Positions 1 to 10,699 of a stretch of 64,000 nucleotides of DNA are shown here, one piece after another. The notes below the pieces were generated by a model that was not told the origin of the DNA, made no database searches, and worked only from the letters and a program-made list of their open reading frames with translations. Numbering within the stretch: position 1 is the stretch's first letter; every line of letters starts with the position of its first letter. The position numbers and the translations under genes are program-made. Source of the stretch: Gnetum montanum (taxonomy: Eukaryota; Streptophyta; Gnetopsida; Gnetales; Gnetaceae); contig MNCI01003632.1 of the NCBI GenBank assembly GCA_015680685.1, positions 367,886 through 431,885 on the forward strand, written 5' to 3'.

Positions 1-850
1 ATTCAATCTTGTAGAACCATACCAAAGAGTGATTATTATGATGGAATAAGGCTATGATGGGAAGATGGTAATGAGGTTATGGAGAGATGGTTATAAGGGC
101 TAACCATGCATTCCAAGGATTGACATCATGGCTATAATGTGATACTAACATGTAGGTTAGGCCATTCAGAAGTGTGGCTTAGCAAATGCGTTTGAGGAAC
201 CAACACTTCACTCCCAAGTTTTGTTGGTCATTGGGCTCCTCCCTTATGTTTGGAGCCATTGGTATTTATTGGCCATATAGCTTGGTAATTTTCATTTCAT
301 TTTTCTTGTGGGGTGAAACCTTCATTGGGTTTTGATTCCAAAGCTAGTTAGATTTGGTTTTCCTATTGAGTGAGTTGTGTGATGCTCAATAGACTTATGG
401 GTTATCCCATTGAACTAGATGTGTTATGTCCAATGGACTTAATGATTTTGCACTAAATGAGATGTGTTACATTCAAGTGGACTTGGAGGTAGAGCATGAT
501 AAAAGGATCTCATATGTCCATAAATGTATGAATGTTAGACATTGATTAGCATTGTTGCTTAAGGTATGGAAATTCATAATAGGCTACAGGGCTAGGTTCT
601 AGCAGTGGTGCTAGATGGATGGTAATGGTATAAGAACTCTTGAAACAGTAGGATAAGTTTACCATTTCTTGCACATCAAGGTCATGTAGTGACTTGCTGC
701 TATGATAGATTGTGCCTTTGTGATGACTCCAAGCTTCATCCCGCAAACACAACCTCAAGAGGATAAAACACCAAATAAATAGATCATGTTATAACATTAC
801 AATGCATATAGGCTACATAGCATGATGAGATGATGAAAAAAAACCAAAGC
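1..850. other. 3' flank of Tat-like fragment T1; nothing recognised
   Basis: This stretch lies downstream (minus strand) of the T1 integrase. Six-frame reading gives only short open frames with no resemblance to retrotransposon or host proteins that I can recognise. By position it should be the 3' untranslated region and perhaps the start of the 3' LTR of T1, but no LTR terminus, PPT or partner LTR is visible. Confidence 0.35.
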
Positions 851-868
851 TACCCCATACATCAAAGT

Positions 869-1015
869 TGCTAGTTTAAGATCATGGAAAGCTAGGGTAC
901 CAATCTAAGGCCTTGGTAGGCCGTGTTGCTAGTTTCAAGATCATAGCAGACTGTGGTGCCAATTTAAGTCCTTGACAAGATATATTACAAATTTAAGGCC
1001 TCAACAAGCTGTTGA
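869..1015 (-). repeat. Short tandem repeat, about 30-bp unit, 5 decayed copies
   Basis: Units begin near 869, 900, 928, 958 and 988 with variants of GCTAGTTTAAGGCC followed by a half-palindromic GGCC..GG.AGGCC. The same unit occurs at 4786-5125 and in a longer array at 20161-20512, always in noncoding spacers of the Tat-like pieces. It lies just 3' of the integrase end of T1. Confidence 0.6.
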
Positions 1016-1084
1016 AAGATTCATTCAAGCTCTCTTGTGTTGGTTATGAAGGTCATTGTAGGCTACATGTAATATGACTTTAGA

Positions 1085-2130
1085 TAGGAATGATTAATTG
1101 GATTGGCTAACTCATTCCCATCCATGTCTACAATCTTGAATGCTACATTACCATAGGCTCTGGTAGCCATGAAGGGCCCTTCCCAGTTGGCTGAGAATTT
1201 ATTTGCATGCTTGTAGATAGCTCTGAGGACCAGGTCACCTTCCTAGATATTATGCTTGATCAAGCTATGGTGATTTTTCCATTTCTGCCTCTCTTAGTAT
1301 TACTTGATGTGAGTGAGTGTCTATACTCATTACTCCTCCATCGAGTCAAGGTTTGCAGTGTACAACTCCTTGCTTTGTTCATTGTTTATGAATGTAGTCA
1401 AGGCTACTTGTAGTGATGATACCTATAATTCAAGAGGTAAAATGGATTTAGAACCATAAATCATGCTATAAGGAATTACACTAGTTGTTTTATTGTAGGT
1501 TATTCAATAGGCCTAATGGACAAGTAGCTCATTCCATTTGCACTTACTATTGTTGAGAATATTCTTAAGCAAGTTTATGATAGCCTTGTTACTTACTTCT
1601 AATTTTCCATTGGCTTGAGGGTAATAAGGTAATAAGAAAGAATGCTTAATGACTAGGTTATGACAAAAATCCTTTGTTTCTTGGCTACTAAATTATGGTT
1701 CATTATCTGTGACTAGGTCATGCATATGCCAAAATGAGCTACTATGTTACTTGGGATGAATTTATAGACTTGTTTAGATGTTGTTGTTCTTAAGGGAATC
1801 GCTTCAACCCACTTGGTAAAGTATTTAGTTACCATGATGATGAAACTATGCCCTATGGAAGACTTAGGCATTATAGGTCCAATGATATCCAACCCCCATT
1901 GATGAAATGACCAAGTAATCTAAGTAGTGTGTAACTCAATCAATGGTATGTGTATGAGATTGCTATGTCATTGGCATGTGTCATAAGTCTTAACCTTCTA
2001 TAGGTAGTCACTTTCCATATAGGAACAATAGTAGCCTAATTGTTTATTCTTAGTAGTCATAGCTCTAGGTCTTATATGTCCTCCACAAACATCCTCGTGA
2101 ACCTACTTTAGGACTATTTTGGCTTCAGTT
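1085..2130 (-). pseudogene. T1 integrase (decayed)
   Basis: The minus strand encodes a retroviral-type integrase that would join element cDNA to chromosomal DNA in the nucleus. From 2120 down: a zinc-binding stretch with VHEDVCGGHI and later a TYDTCQ remnant (HHCC finger with a lost first Cys), then the catalytic core opening FHQWGLDIIGPI (first Asp present, about 1920-1885), TKWVEAIPLRT, a degraded second-Asp region near 1690, and YPQANGKLEVSNKAI with the catalytic Glu near 1600. The C-terminal part NWEGPF..TRAYGNVAFKI is at 1180-1090. Several stops and at least two frame changes break it. The order and wording are typical of Tat-lineage integrases. Confidence 0.82.
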
Positions 2131-2409
2131 TTACCCAATTACTTTAACAATACGTCATCATGGGACCATCAACATAATGTGTTATCATTTGCTATGATAT
2201 ATTGTTGGGATCATTTATGTACAACATCCTTTTGAGCAGTAGTCAAGCCTTGTGAAGATTCACCATGCATAACGTAAAATTTGATATCATCATACCACTC
2301 CCTAGTAGGAGCAGTATAAATTGCAGCCATAAGGGTATTCTTAGCACTCTACATGATGGGTATTACACAATCCACAATCAAGGTGGGTAACTTACTAAAC
2401 ACATCTAGC

Positions 2410-2960
2410 ATTAGACTAATGGCTAATGTTGCAATGGCATCGGGTATGTCATTCTCATTTCAGGGTATGTGTTGGATGTTAACTTTTGTAAATTGTTGTA
2501 ATAGTTTCTTTCTAGGTCATAGTAAGGTTGTAAATATTTATCTTTTCATGCATAAAACTTGGTTACATGGTTGACTAAACGTTGTGAGCTTCCTTTGATC
2601 ATTAATTGCTTGATTTCTAGATCATGAGCTACCATCATCCCCTTGCTCAAACCCTCATAGTTTGCTATGTTGTTGGTACATGGAAACTAAAAATGATAAG
2701 TGAAGGATCAGATTTCACCAGATGGAAATGTTATGATGATAGTAGCATTGGCCACATGAATAGTTGAAGCTCTCTCAAATTGCATGACCACCTCATAGCC
2801 CTTGGGTACTTGGCTAATGGTGTTGACATGTTCATCATGGAACTTAGGATCTATGATTATTTGATCATTGACGGGTGAAACAGTGAGCTGCATAGCTATT
2901 GCTTGACCCTTTGTTAAGGATTGAGAGATGTAATGAGGGTCAAACTCCACTGTTATGGAT
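2410..2960 (-). pseudogene. T1 second (additional) RNase H domain, decayed
   Basis: Between the RT/RNase H block and integrase, the minus strand encodes SLTKGQAIAMQL (linker, about 2915-2880), then the FDGA-like strand eroded to FERAS (about 2790), then FPCTNNIANYEGL (about 2690-2650), matching the TNN-AEYEAL helix of the extra RNase H of Tat elements. KGSSQRLVNHV and YPEMRM follow, equivalent to GDS-LVVNQV and PREEN. The active-site acidic residues are largely lost. A second RNase H between the first one and integrase is a hallmark of the Tat lineage and is the best evidence for the lineage call. Confidence 0.72.
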
Positions 2961-3615
2961 TTCCATTAGGCTATATAGCTATTCTTGTAGATATTGGTCA
3001 TTATGAATTTAAGTACATTATCTTTGCAAATGATGTTGACCTAGCTCTTGAAGAGGTATTGTCTCCACTTCTTCAATGAGAAGACTAGTGCTAGACAAAA
3101 CTTCTCCACTTTAGTGTATCAAGTCTTGTGGGAAACTAATGCATGACTAAGGTAGTATATAAGCATATTTGCTCCATCATCACATTTCTGATAGAGTAGA
3201 GAGGCAATGGACATGTTAGAGATAGCAAGGTAGATGTAAAATGATTTACCTTCTTACAAAGGATAGACTATTGGTATTTGTGACAACTCTTGCTTAAGGT
3301 TTTCAAAGGCCTCTTGGCATTATTTCATCCACTCATAGTGAATCCCTTTCTTAAGCAAGTGTTGCATGAATTGTAACTTATCTGTAAGCCTAGCGATAAA
3401 CCTACGGATAAATAGTTATTTACCTTGTAATCCCTGAAGCTTCTTAAGATTAGTAGGTGTTGCTAACTTGGATATGGTCTTAACCTTATCAAGATTGACA
3501 TGTATCCTCACTTTAGATACTACAAAGAGAAGCATCTTATCAGTCTTGATACCAAAGACACACTTCTTGGGAGTGAGCCTAAGTTCATACTTAAGGCATC
3601 ATTTAAGTACAAGCT
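2961..3615 (-). pseudogene. T1 first RNase H / RT connection region, heavily decayed
   Basis: This segment lies between the RT palm and the additional RNase H and is where the RT connection and ordinary gypsy RNase H should be. The minus strand shows recognisable scraps only, for example LQGLQ then a KFYRRF-like trace near 3440-3400 and a PF-ASDASIAS-like trace near 3180-3240. The call depends on position and partial similarity. Confidence 0.45.
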
Positions 3616-4260
3616 CTACATCATGTGCATGATTGTTGGACACATTGGACTTATGGCTATGTAATCTATGTAATCATTGAGCAAACCTAACATGTAGTCA
3701 CTAAAGATATATGTCATGGATCTTTGATAGGTTTCTCCAACATTCTTAAGGCCAAAGGGCATCATGATATAGCAAAAGGTATCATAAGGGATCATGAAGG
3801 TTGAGCTAAGTTGTTGCTCTAGGTTGATCCTAATCTGGTTGTATTCCAAAAACCCATACATAAAGGATAGTAGGGCATGCCTAGTCATAGTATTGATAAT
3901 TTGATCAATGCTAGGCAAAGCAAAGTCATCCTTAATAGTTGCCTTATTTAGGTCTTGGAAATTGATGCAAATATAGATACTCCCATTATTCTTAGGGACA
4001 ACCACTATATTGGATGACCATTTTGTGTAGTTAATAGCCCTAATGAAACCAGCTTGGTAAAGTTTTGTGATTTCATCATGGACTACCAAGGCCAAATTAG
4101 GTCTAATCTTGCACACTTTCTACTTAACTAGTCTAATGCTAGGATCAAGTATGATGTTTTGTTGTACTAGGTGTAGGCCTAGTCCTGCCATATCTTCATA
4201 TGACCAAGCAAATGCATTAATGTTATCTTACAAAACCTTGGTGATGTCTTGAGCTTGTTG
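3616..4260 (-). pseudogene. T1 reverse transcriptase (decayed)
   Basis: This is the RNA-dependent DNA polymerase domain that would copy the element RNA in the virus-like particle. From 4255 down: INAFAWSYEDMAGL (RT entry), IRPNLALVVHDEITKLYQAGFI, IVVVPKNNGSI, NFQDLNKATIKDDFALPSID, ALLSFMYGFLEYNQI, DTFCYIMMPFGLKNVGETYQR. The catalytic box at about 3660-3682 reads NDYIDYIAIS where functional copies have YVDD, so the second Asp is replaced by Tyr and the first FMDG Asp is also changed (FMYG). An open frame of 166 codons survives across 3616-4116. The motifs are those of the Tat lineage. Confidence 0.9.
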
Positions 4261-4785
4261 AGGTTCTAGTGAGGAACATAGTTTTAGTGTTTTCGCCTCA
4301 CCACTATGTGTCATAACAAGAACTTCAACTAGAGAGTCTTCAATTTTTTCACTAGCCTCTAGGTCAAAGGTTTTAACTAGGTTGTCAAGCCATTTTCAAG
4401 GTTTCTCGATAGAGGCTATGTGGTCAACAATACTCTTAGGCTCAAAATCTAGGCAATTAAGGACGACATGCCATTCTACATCACCGTAAGGACCACTTAA
4501 TGGAAAATTGATCTACTCCTAGGTACTCATACTTCAATCTTGCATGTCAACCATAAGCACATTAAGTGACACCTAGGTAAAGATGAGTAAACAATGTCAA
4601 AATGCTATAAAATTATGCAAATCGATGCTATAAAATGCAAACACTAGGGAAGAAGGCTATATAAGGCTATAAGGCTATAGAAATACAAAGAGACCAATAA
4701 GATGACATGAAGGCTAAACAAGGGTGAAGTGAAGGCTAAATAATGCATAAAAAGATAAAAAAAGGTCCAATGAGGTCACAAGTTT

Positions 4786-5125
4786 GCCAGTTTAAGGCTT
4801 TGGCTGACCATCATTCTAGTTTTAGGCCTAAGCTGGCCATGGTCATATGGTTCCAAATGGTGGTTGGGGAAGGTCGAACCCCACTATTCAATACCAATAA
4901 AAGGCTAAATAAGTCCATACAAGGCTATAATAAAGATAAAAACATTGAAATAAAGGTAGTATTGAGGCCAAAAAAGATCAAAAATGCGATAATGAGGAAA
5001 ACATATCATGATATGGTAAAACAAGGCTAGATAAGACAAAGTGGGATACCTACAATGAATCTTGGTCAAAACATGATAAAATAAAGTTAGATTTTGCTAG
5101 TTTTAGGCATTAGCTAGTCATGATT
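4786..5125 (-). repeat. Scattered copies of the 29-bp Tat-spacer repeat
   Basis: Two adjacent units at 4786 and 4815 (CCAGTTTAAGGC, CTAGTTTTAGGCC) and one at 5096 repeat the motif of 869-1015 and 20161-20512. The surroundings (4600-5150) are rich in AAGGCTATAAGGCTA runs, as in the spacer near 20000-20790. The stretch lies 5' of T1 RT, where Ogre-like elements carry a noncoding gap between protease and RT. Confidence 0.5.
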
Positions 5126-5209
5126 TAAGGCTACAAGACTATCAGGTAAGTTTTGGCATCAAAAAAGGCTATTTTTGGGCTATTTGAACTAAACAAGCAA
5201 GGTTTTTAA

Positions 5210-7420
5210 AGCCTCCATGCTAGCTCCACATTGGCCAACATGGATGGAAAATCCAAATAGTTTCCCAAGCTTATTTAGGATAGTTTTTGACTTTCAATGG
5301 CTTGCATGTTAGTGCAGTTAACTAGGGAAGGGAATAGACTACTTTTGGCATCATTTTTAATCCCTGGCACCCCTATCTTAAGCTTGAAAATGTCCTCAAT
5401 GATGGATTCATGCTAGGGTAGCATGAAGCCAACATGGAGACCAAGGAAACTATGTTGCACATCATCAAGAGGATTAAAAATAGGGTTCCAAGGTCTTCCC
5501 AAGGTAGCATAGGGCCAAGTCTATCAAAATGGATCATTTTGAATGTCGGAAAGGCCAAAATGAAGCTCTTGAAGCTTCACCCCTTATTTCCATGTTGACC
5601 AGCATGGATGGGAGGCAACTTAACATAGAAAATATAAATCTATGTTAAAATATAGTCAAACAAGTTTGCATGAGCATTTAGAACCAAGATTTGATAGTTG
5701 TGCATTCCCTAGCAGGGTTTTGAGCTCATTTTGAATGGGTTTTGAGTATTAAAAAACGTTTGGGGTAGTATGCATGCTGGCCAATGTGGAGCCATCATGG
5801 AGTAGAGAGGATGCCCTTACTTTTTGGCCTCAAGATGGTTTGAGGAGTAAATCAACCCTTGTTTCACACTGGCTTCATGATGGACAATGTGGAGGACCTT
5901 AGGAGGATATATTTTTATAGTTTTTGGTTATTTTAGGTAGTTTGGTAGCTTTTAAAAATGTTGACAGGGTTGTAGGATAGGTATGAGGTAATTTGGAAAT
6001 GTTTTGAAGTATCTGCAATCCTCCAAGAGCCTTCCTAGTTACATCCATGATGACTCTACATTAGCTAGCATGGAAGAAAGGGATGCTTAGCATGGAAGGT
6101 AGGAAAAACCTAAAATGGCATGATTTTTATTAAGTTTTAGCTATCATAGCCTCCAATAGGATTGGGTTGTCAATAAGAGTTAATTTTAGAATCAATCTTT
6201 GGAGTTTTGGATATCCCCCCTTCATGCACGTTGGATCCACACTAGCCATCATGGAAGAAGGTCTCCTTTAGCATGGATGAACTTTTGTATAAGTTTTGGA
6301 CCAATTGCAACAAGATTTGAAAGGTATTTAAAGTTTCCAAGACTATAGGGGATCAAGGATTAATATTTGACATTGAAATTCATTAATTTGAAGGCTCCTA
6401 AGTGTCCATGCAAGCATTCCCCCTTTTCTCCATGCTGAGTAGGGTGGCATTAGCATGGATGGTAGCAAGGTGATGGATTTCTACCATTTTTTATCTCTTT
6501 TAAAATGTTTGAAGGTTCTGACAGGCTCTAGTAGGATCTAGAGATCACTATGGTAGGTTATTTGGCTATTCTTGGTCATAATTTAGCTTTTATTTCATGC
6601 CCCCTAGGCTTCCACATTGGCTCCATGTTGAGCAACTTGAAGGAGTGGTTCACCAATATGGAGAAGGTTTCCATAGCAAAAATTGACCCTAGATCTAGCA
6701 ACTATTTATTGTTGGAGATCATGAAGGGGTAGCAAGTCTATCAAAGTAAAATTTATGGTAATTTAAGTTTTAAAAAATAGTTTTATGTCATACCTCATAA
6801 TCCTCCATGTTAGCTCCACATTGGTTAGCATGAAGGAGGGGTTCACCAGTGTGGAGAAGATTGTATGTGTGAAATCAACTTGTTTTAAGATGAAATTAGG
6901 CTACCAAATGTTGTCAAAGGGTTTGTAGGTCAAAGAGTGGTATTTAGGTGGTTGATTTTGGCTATTTTAACTTTTTCCCCATCCATCCACATTAGCTCCA
7001 TGTTGGGTAGCATGGAGAAAGCCTCTTGCAGCATGGATGAACCAAATTCAAAAGTTCTGAGTACTTTTGACTACATTAGATGAGGTTTTAGGGCTACTTG
7101 GGTGATTGGAAGGGTTCTAGGTCATGTGGGACCATCCAAGGGGTAAGATCTAGGCTTTATGGGTATTTTTAGTGTGGGGGTTAAGTATGGATGTTACCCC
7201 ACTTTCTCCATGCTAGGCTCCACATTGGGTAGGATTTCCCTAGCTTGGGTGCCCAAAATATCAAGTTTTAACAAGACTTAACCCCCTTTTAAGGCCTAGG
7301 GTTGGATGAGGTAGGTCACAACTGCAAAAAATGGCAAGGGAATTAGTGTGAGAGTGTTGTGAGGTAAGGAAGGTTGATATCCATGCTAGCTCCATGCTAG
7401 CTAGCATGGATATAGGTGTG
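5210..7420. repeat. Diverged tandem array, about 185-bp period, with a quasi-palindromic core
   Basis: A core resembling CCATGCTAGC..CACATTGG..TAGCATGG returns about 13 times, near 5214, 5409, 5590, 5771, 5861, 6045, 6222, 6430, 6610, 6804, 6982, 7207 and 7381. Most intervals are 175-210 bp. The core is an imperfect inverted repeat: its ends can pair (CCATGCTAGC with GCTAGCATGG). Text between cores is A/T-rich and only loosely repeated. No coding signal is seen. A single related core is at about 26196 in the T2 LTR region, suggesting that the array may derive from a Tat-type LTR or UTR. Confidence 0.6.
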
Positions 7421-7429
7421 GATGGGTTG

Positions 7430-9929
7430 TATCATGGTTATATGTGTTACAAGGGATCAAAACCCTAATGTTGATGGAGTTTCCTAGCTAGGAGTGCCAT
7501 GCAATGAAGATGTATGGTGGGGCCACCACCCAAAATCCAAAAATTTAAACTTTTTTTTTCACTTTTCCACCATTCCCAACATAGAGAAAACTTTTTTTTC
7601 CTCTGCACCTTAGTGTACTTTGAGTTCTAGAACACAAAATTGGTAATAGGGGTAATGGAGTGGGTGTTTAGGTTTTGATCTTGTTTTTATATTCAAATTG
7701 CTAAGTGTTGAGCACAAACTATCATTCTTCTATCACCGTGTACTTCCTAGAGCTCTAGTAAAGATTTCTTGCTTGGATTACCACCCATCCTTCAGCATAG
7801 AAGCACTAGATCTTCCTCCTAGCTACGATAAACACCTCATTCTTTCCAAATTTCAAGCTTATTTAGCATTGGTGGAGAAATATGAAGCAATGTGAAGGAA
7901 AGAGAAAAACTCCAAGGATTAAGAAGGTAGATGAGGCTTCCAAGAACATATTCAAACTTCCCAGGCTAGTCTCCATTCAAGTAGCTTCTATGGCCACTCA
8001 AAGGTAGACCATTCCTAACCATTTTCTTCATTTTTTTCTAGTCGTTTTTGTTCTTTTTCTAGTTAGGATAGGAGCCATTTTTAAAAATACATGCAAAGAA
8101 AATGGTTAAATTGAACTTCAAAAATAATCCTACCTTGTATTTCAATGGATTTTACATAGATCGAAGGTCATTTGATCATTTAGGCTTCAATTGATCTAGC
8201 TTTGAAATTAGGTTTGTTGTTCTATGTGCTTTTTTCCATAAATTTTGGGGTAAGCCCATTTTTGTCAAATCTAGGACATAAAATTCATCAAAATTAAATT
8301 ATAAAAAAATTTAATCCCATAATTTAATGGTTTTTATGTGGGTTTAAAGTTTTTCAGCTATTTTGGCTTTAATTCATGGTTAAATTATGTGAAATTTGGC
8401 ATTTTTGATTATTTTTTTGTGAAAAAAGCAAGTAAAGTTATGAATTTTTTTTCATGAAAGAATATATTATTGCTAAAATATAATATTACAATATTTTAGT
8501 GCTAAATTTAAGGTTTTCAAAATTTGTGGTCTTGCTTAATTTGGAGTTGTAATGAAGAAGTTTTAGGTATTTCAGTTAGGTTGTGTAGTTAGGGCTTGTG
8601 CCATTTTTTAGATTTTCATGAATATTCACGAATTGTTTTCAAACAAATGACAAAGCTTTTGAATATTTATTAAACATGAGTATGTAGGGGTCAATTCAAT
8701 CTTTCAAATAGTGGTGGAATCACTCCATTTTGAGCACAAAAAAAGTTTTGGAGAATTGTTTGCCAACCCTGCATGAAAGGGGGCTCATGATGATGACTAC
8801 GGTTGTGTAATTTTGGCTAGGTCTCATGTAATAATGTTTGTAAAGTTTTGGCTATTCTAGCTATGGATAAAAATCTTGTGATTTCAAGATTTATTTTGGA
8901 TGGAATCATTGAAATTTGAGCTAGGATGAATTTTTAACAAATTTTTAATTAAGGCTACATCAGTTAGGCTTAATTTCTAGTTGTATTAGCTTTACCCCTT
9001 GGAGATGGGCAGTGTTGACATGGTTGAGAATTTTTCTTGTCAGCGTCCCATGCTAATAGGATGCCTAAAGATGTTAACTATTCTTTGAAGTTGATTTCAT
9101 GAAAACTAAAATTTTTTAACTATTTTTAGTGATGTTTTTGCTAAGGACATTTCTAGGTTTTTGAGGTTTTCTATGTTGATATATGGTTTTAATTGAGGCA
9201 TAATTTAGTTATAATGTTTTGGCTATGGTAGTTGTCAAATGTCTAAAAACATTTTAACAAACACTTTAGAATTTTTTACAAGGGACACGTTTACCCCAAA
9301 CTAAGATGTTTTGCAAAATTCATAAGGAAATTATAAGTGTTGAAACATGGTCCTAATGGTTTTCTTATTTCTCCATGTAGGGCCTTGGTAAAGCCCATAC
9401 TCATTGTGGTTGAGTTGGTTACTATCCTATGCTCTATAGGCCAACCCAATTCCAACACTCCTTTGGTTGACATGATCTTGGAGAAGGGCTCATTGTGGTT
9501 TTGACCAGGGGACAAGGAAATTCTTTACTTACCTCTTGCAAAAATTTAGTGTGACAATGTGGTCACACTTATTCATAGACATGGGTAGGATCATAGTGGA
9601 GACCTTGCTACTAGGGTCTACTAGGCTAATTACCAGATTCATCACTAATGATCTAGTTGCCCAAGAAGTAGGAGAGTCGATGGAGACAAGGGATTCCATT
9701 GGTACACCTTACCTTTTAGACATTTGGAGAATGCTAGAGTATTCTTAGTACAACCTTGATAATACTCTAATGGTGGCACATATAGTCCACACCCTATTCC
9801 AAAATCCTCTGAGCAATGTGTATTAGTTACAAGGATAGGCATGGTTATTATAGGTTTTTTGATGTTTTGGCTTTACTAGCTTGGTCACCTTTTTTAACTT
9901 ATTGGTTTTGTGAACTTCTTGTAGGTACA
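7430..9929. other. Unassigned, mostly noncoding
   Basis: I see no recognisable coding domain or repeat here. The stretch is A/T-rich with poly-T runs at 7540-7600. On the plus strand a short frame at 7882-8007 begins MKQCEGKRKTPRIKK (basic), and frames of 60-75 codons occur around 9290-9850 on both strands, but none matches a family I know. The right end abuts A1 LTR homology that starts abruptly near 9930. Confidence 0.3.
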
Positions 9930-10525
9930 GTGATTTGCATCCATTCTTGGCTTGCTATACACACCTTGGGCTCATGTAACTATTACTGGAATTACCAACT
10001 AAGTTCACTACTAAGTGAATCAAGTGAAACCACTATTGGATTTCCAAATGATTACACTTAACACTCAAAACTAGTCATACTCATTCCACTTTACTATGAA
10101 TACGGAAAGTGAAGTACTTAGAAATTTAATTGATTAAACTAGGAAAATAGTAAGAATTATGCTAAGTAAAACAATAAAGCTAAGTGCATGCTGTAATGAT
10201 GAAAAGAAATCTTGAACTTTATTTCTATCATGAATTGTGCCCAAGTACACTTCACTCAAATAAAGAATTTGAAAAACTACTTAACATCACACTACAGGCA
10301 TTCACTCTATTGCTAAAGCTATGAAAATAAGTTGCAAGAGTCTACCTAAGGATGGAATGACAAGTTGTTCGACCATGTGCCTAAGTGTCTTATTTATAGG
10401 CAAGCATGTGAGGAGTGATATCAGATATCCAACATTGAAGCTTGTGTCTTGATACCAAGGATCTGATATCAAGGATCTAATATTAGATGCCCAATATCAT
10501 AGATATTGAAAATTTTGATTTATCA
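9930..10525 (-). repeat. A1 3' LTR (truncated at its outer end)
   Basis: It aligns colinearly with 19333-19925, sharing TCTTGGCTTGC, AAGTGAATCAAGTGAAACCA, the TAGGAAAATAGTA block, CTTATTTATAGGCAAGCATG and the closing TGATTTATCA. About 290 bp of the left (U5-side) end found in the 5' LTR (19041-19332) are absent, replaced by unrelated sequence left of 9930. The right end at 10525 borders the PPT. Confidence 0.85.
10391..10512 (-). promoter_or_regulatory. A1 3' LTR promoter: TATA box and GATATC array
   Basis: On the minus strand CCTATAAATA (10391-10400) is preceded upstream (10418-10512) by repeated ATATC/GATAT half-sites: GATATCAGATATCC, GATACC, CTGATATCAAGG, ATATTAG, CAATATC. The layout is the same as in the 5' LTR and the other LTRs of the window. 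Confidence 0.6.
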
Positions 10526-10534
10526 TATCCCCAC
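10526..10534 (-). other. A1 polypurine tract
   Basis: GTGGGGATA on the minus strand sits directly before the TGATAAATC start of the 3' LTR, where plus-strand DNA synthesis would be primed. It is short and pyrimidine-interrupted. Equivalent positions in other copies read GTCAGGGTA (B1), GTAAGGGTT (B3) and GTCAAGGTA (A2). Confidence 0.55.
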
Positions 10535-10699
10535 AATTAATTGAAAACTCATCCTCGAGTTACAACAAAATGAGGATAGAGTTCCTTCCAAGATTGGGGG
10601 GTATATTTAGATGACACTAACTACTATATACATGAATCTTGAATTTTGCAATAGTGTTTTACAAAAATTTACATAGGACATAACATGATATTATTGACA

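Larger units (their letters stand above)
1016..5150 (-). mobile_element. T1: pol half of a Tat/Ogre-lineage Ty3/gypsy retrotransposon
   Basis: Read on the minus strand, the order is RT, RNase H, a second RNase H, then integrase, flanked on both sides by spacers carrying a 29-bp tandem repeat. The double RNase H and the RT and integrase wording identify the Tat lineage (Ogre/Retand group). No LTR, PBS or gag is attached here. The gag-PR piece T2 at 19926-24855 has the same orientation and the same repeat, so T1 and T2 may be one element separated by A1 and by the 5210-9929 block, but the junctions are too decayed to prove this. Confidence 0.75.

Noticed and set aside
7698-8007. Short plus-strand frames (65 and 41 codons, the latter basic: MKQCEGKRKTPRIKK).
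   Set aside because: No homology I recognise, no supporting second copy and no promoter; such lengths arise by chance in this A/T-rich DNA.
9291-10061. Overlapping open frames of 65-81 codons on both strands next to the A1 LTR.
   Set aside because: None contains a known motif and they contradict each other in frame and strand. Part of the rightmost one lies in the LTR itself.
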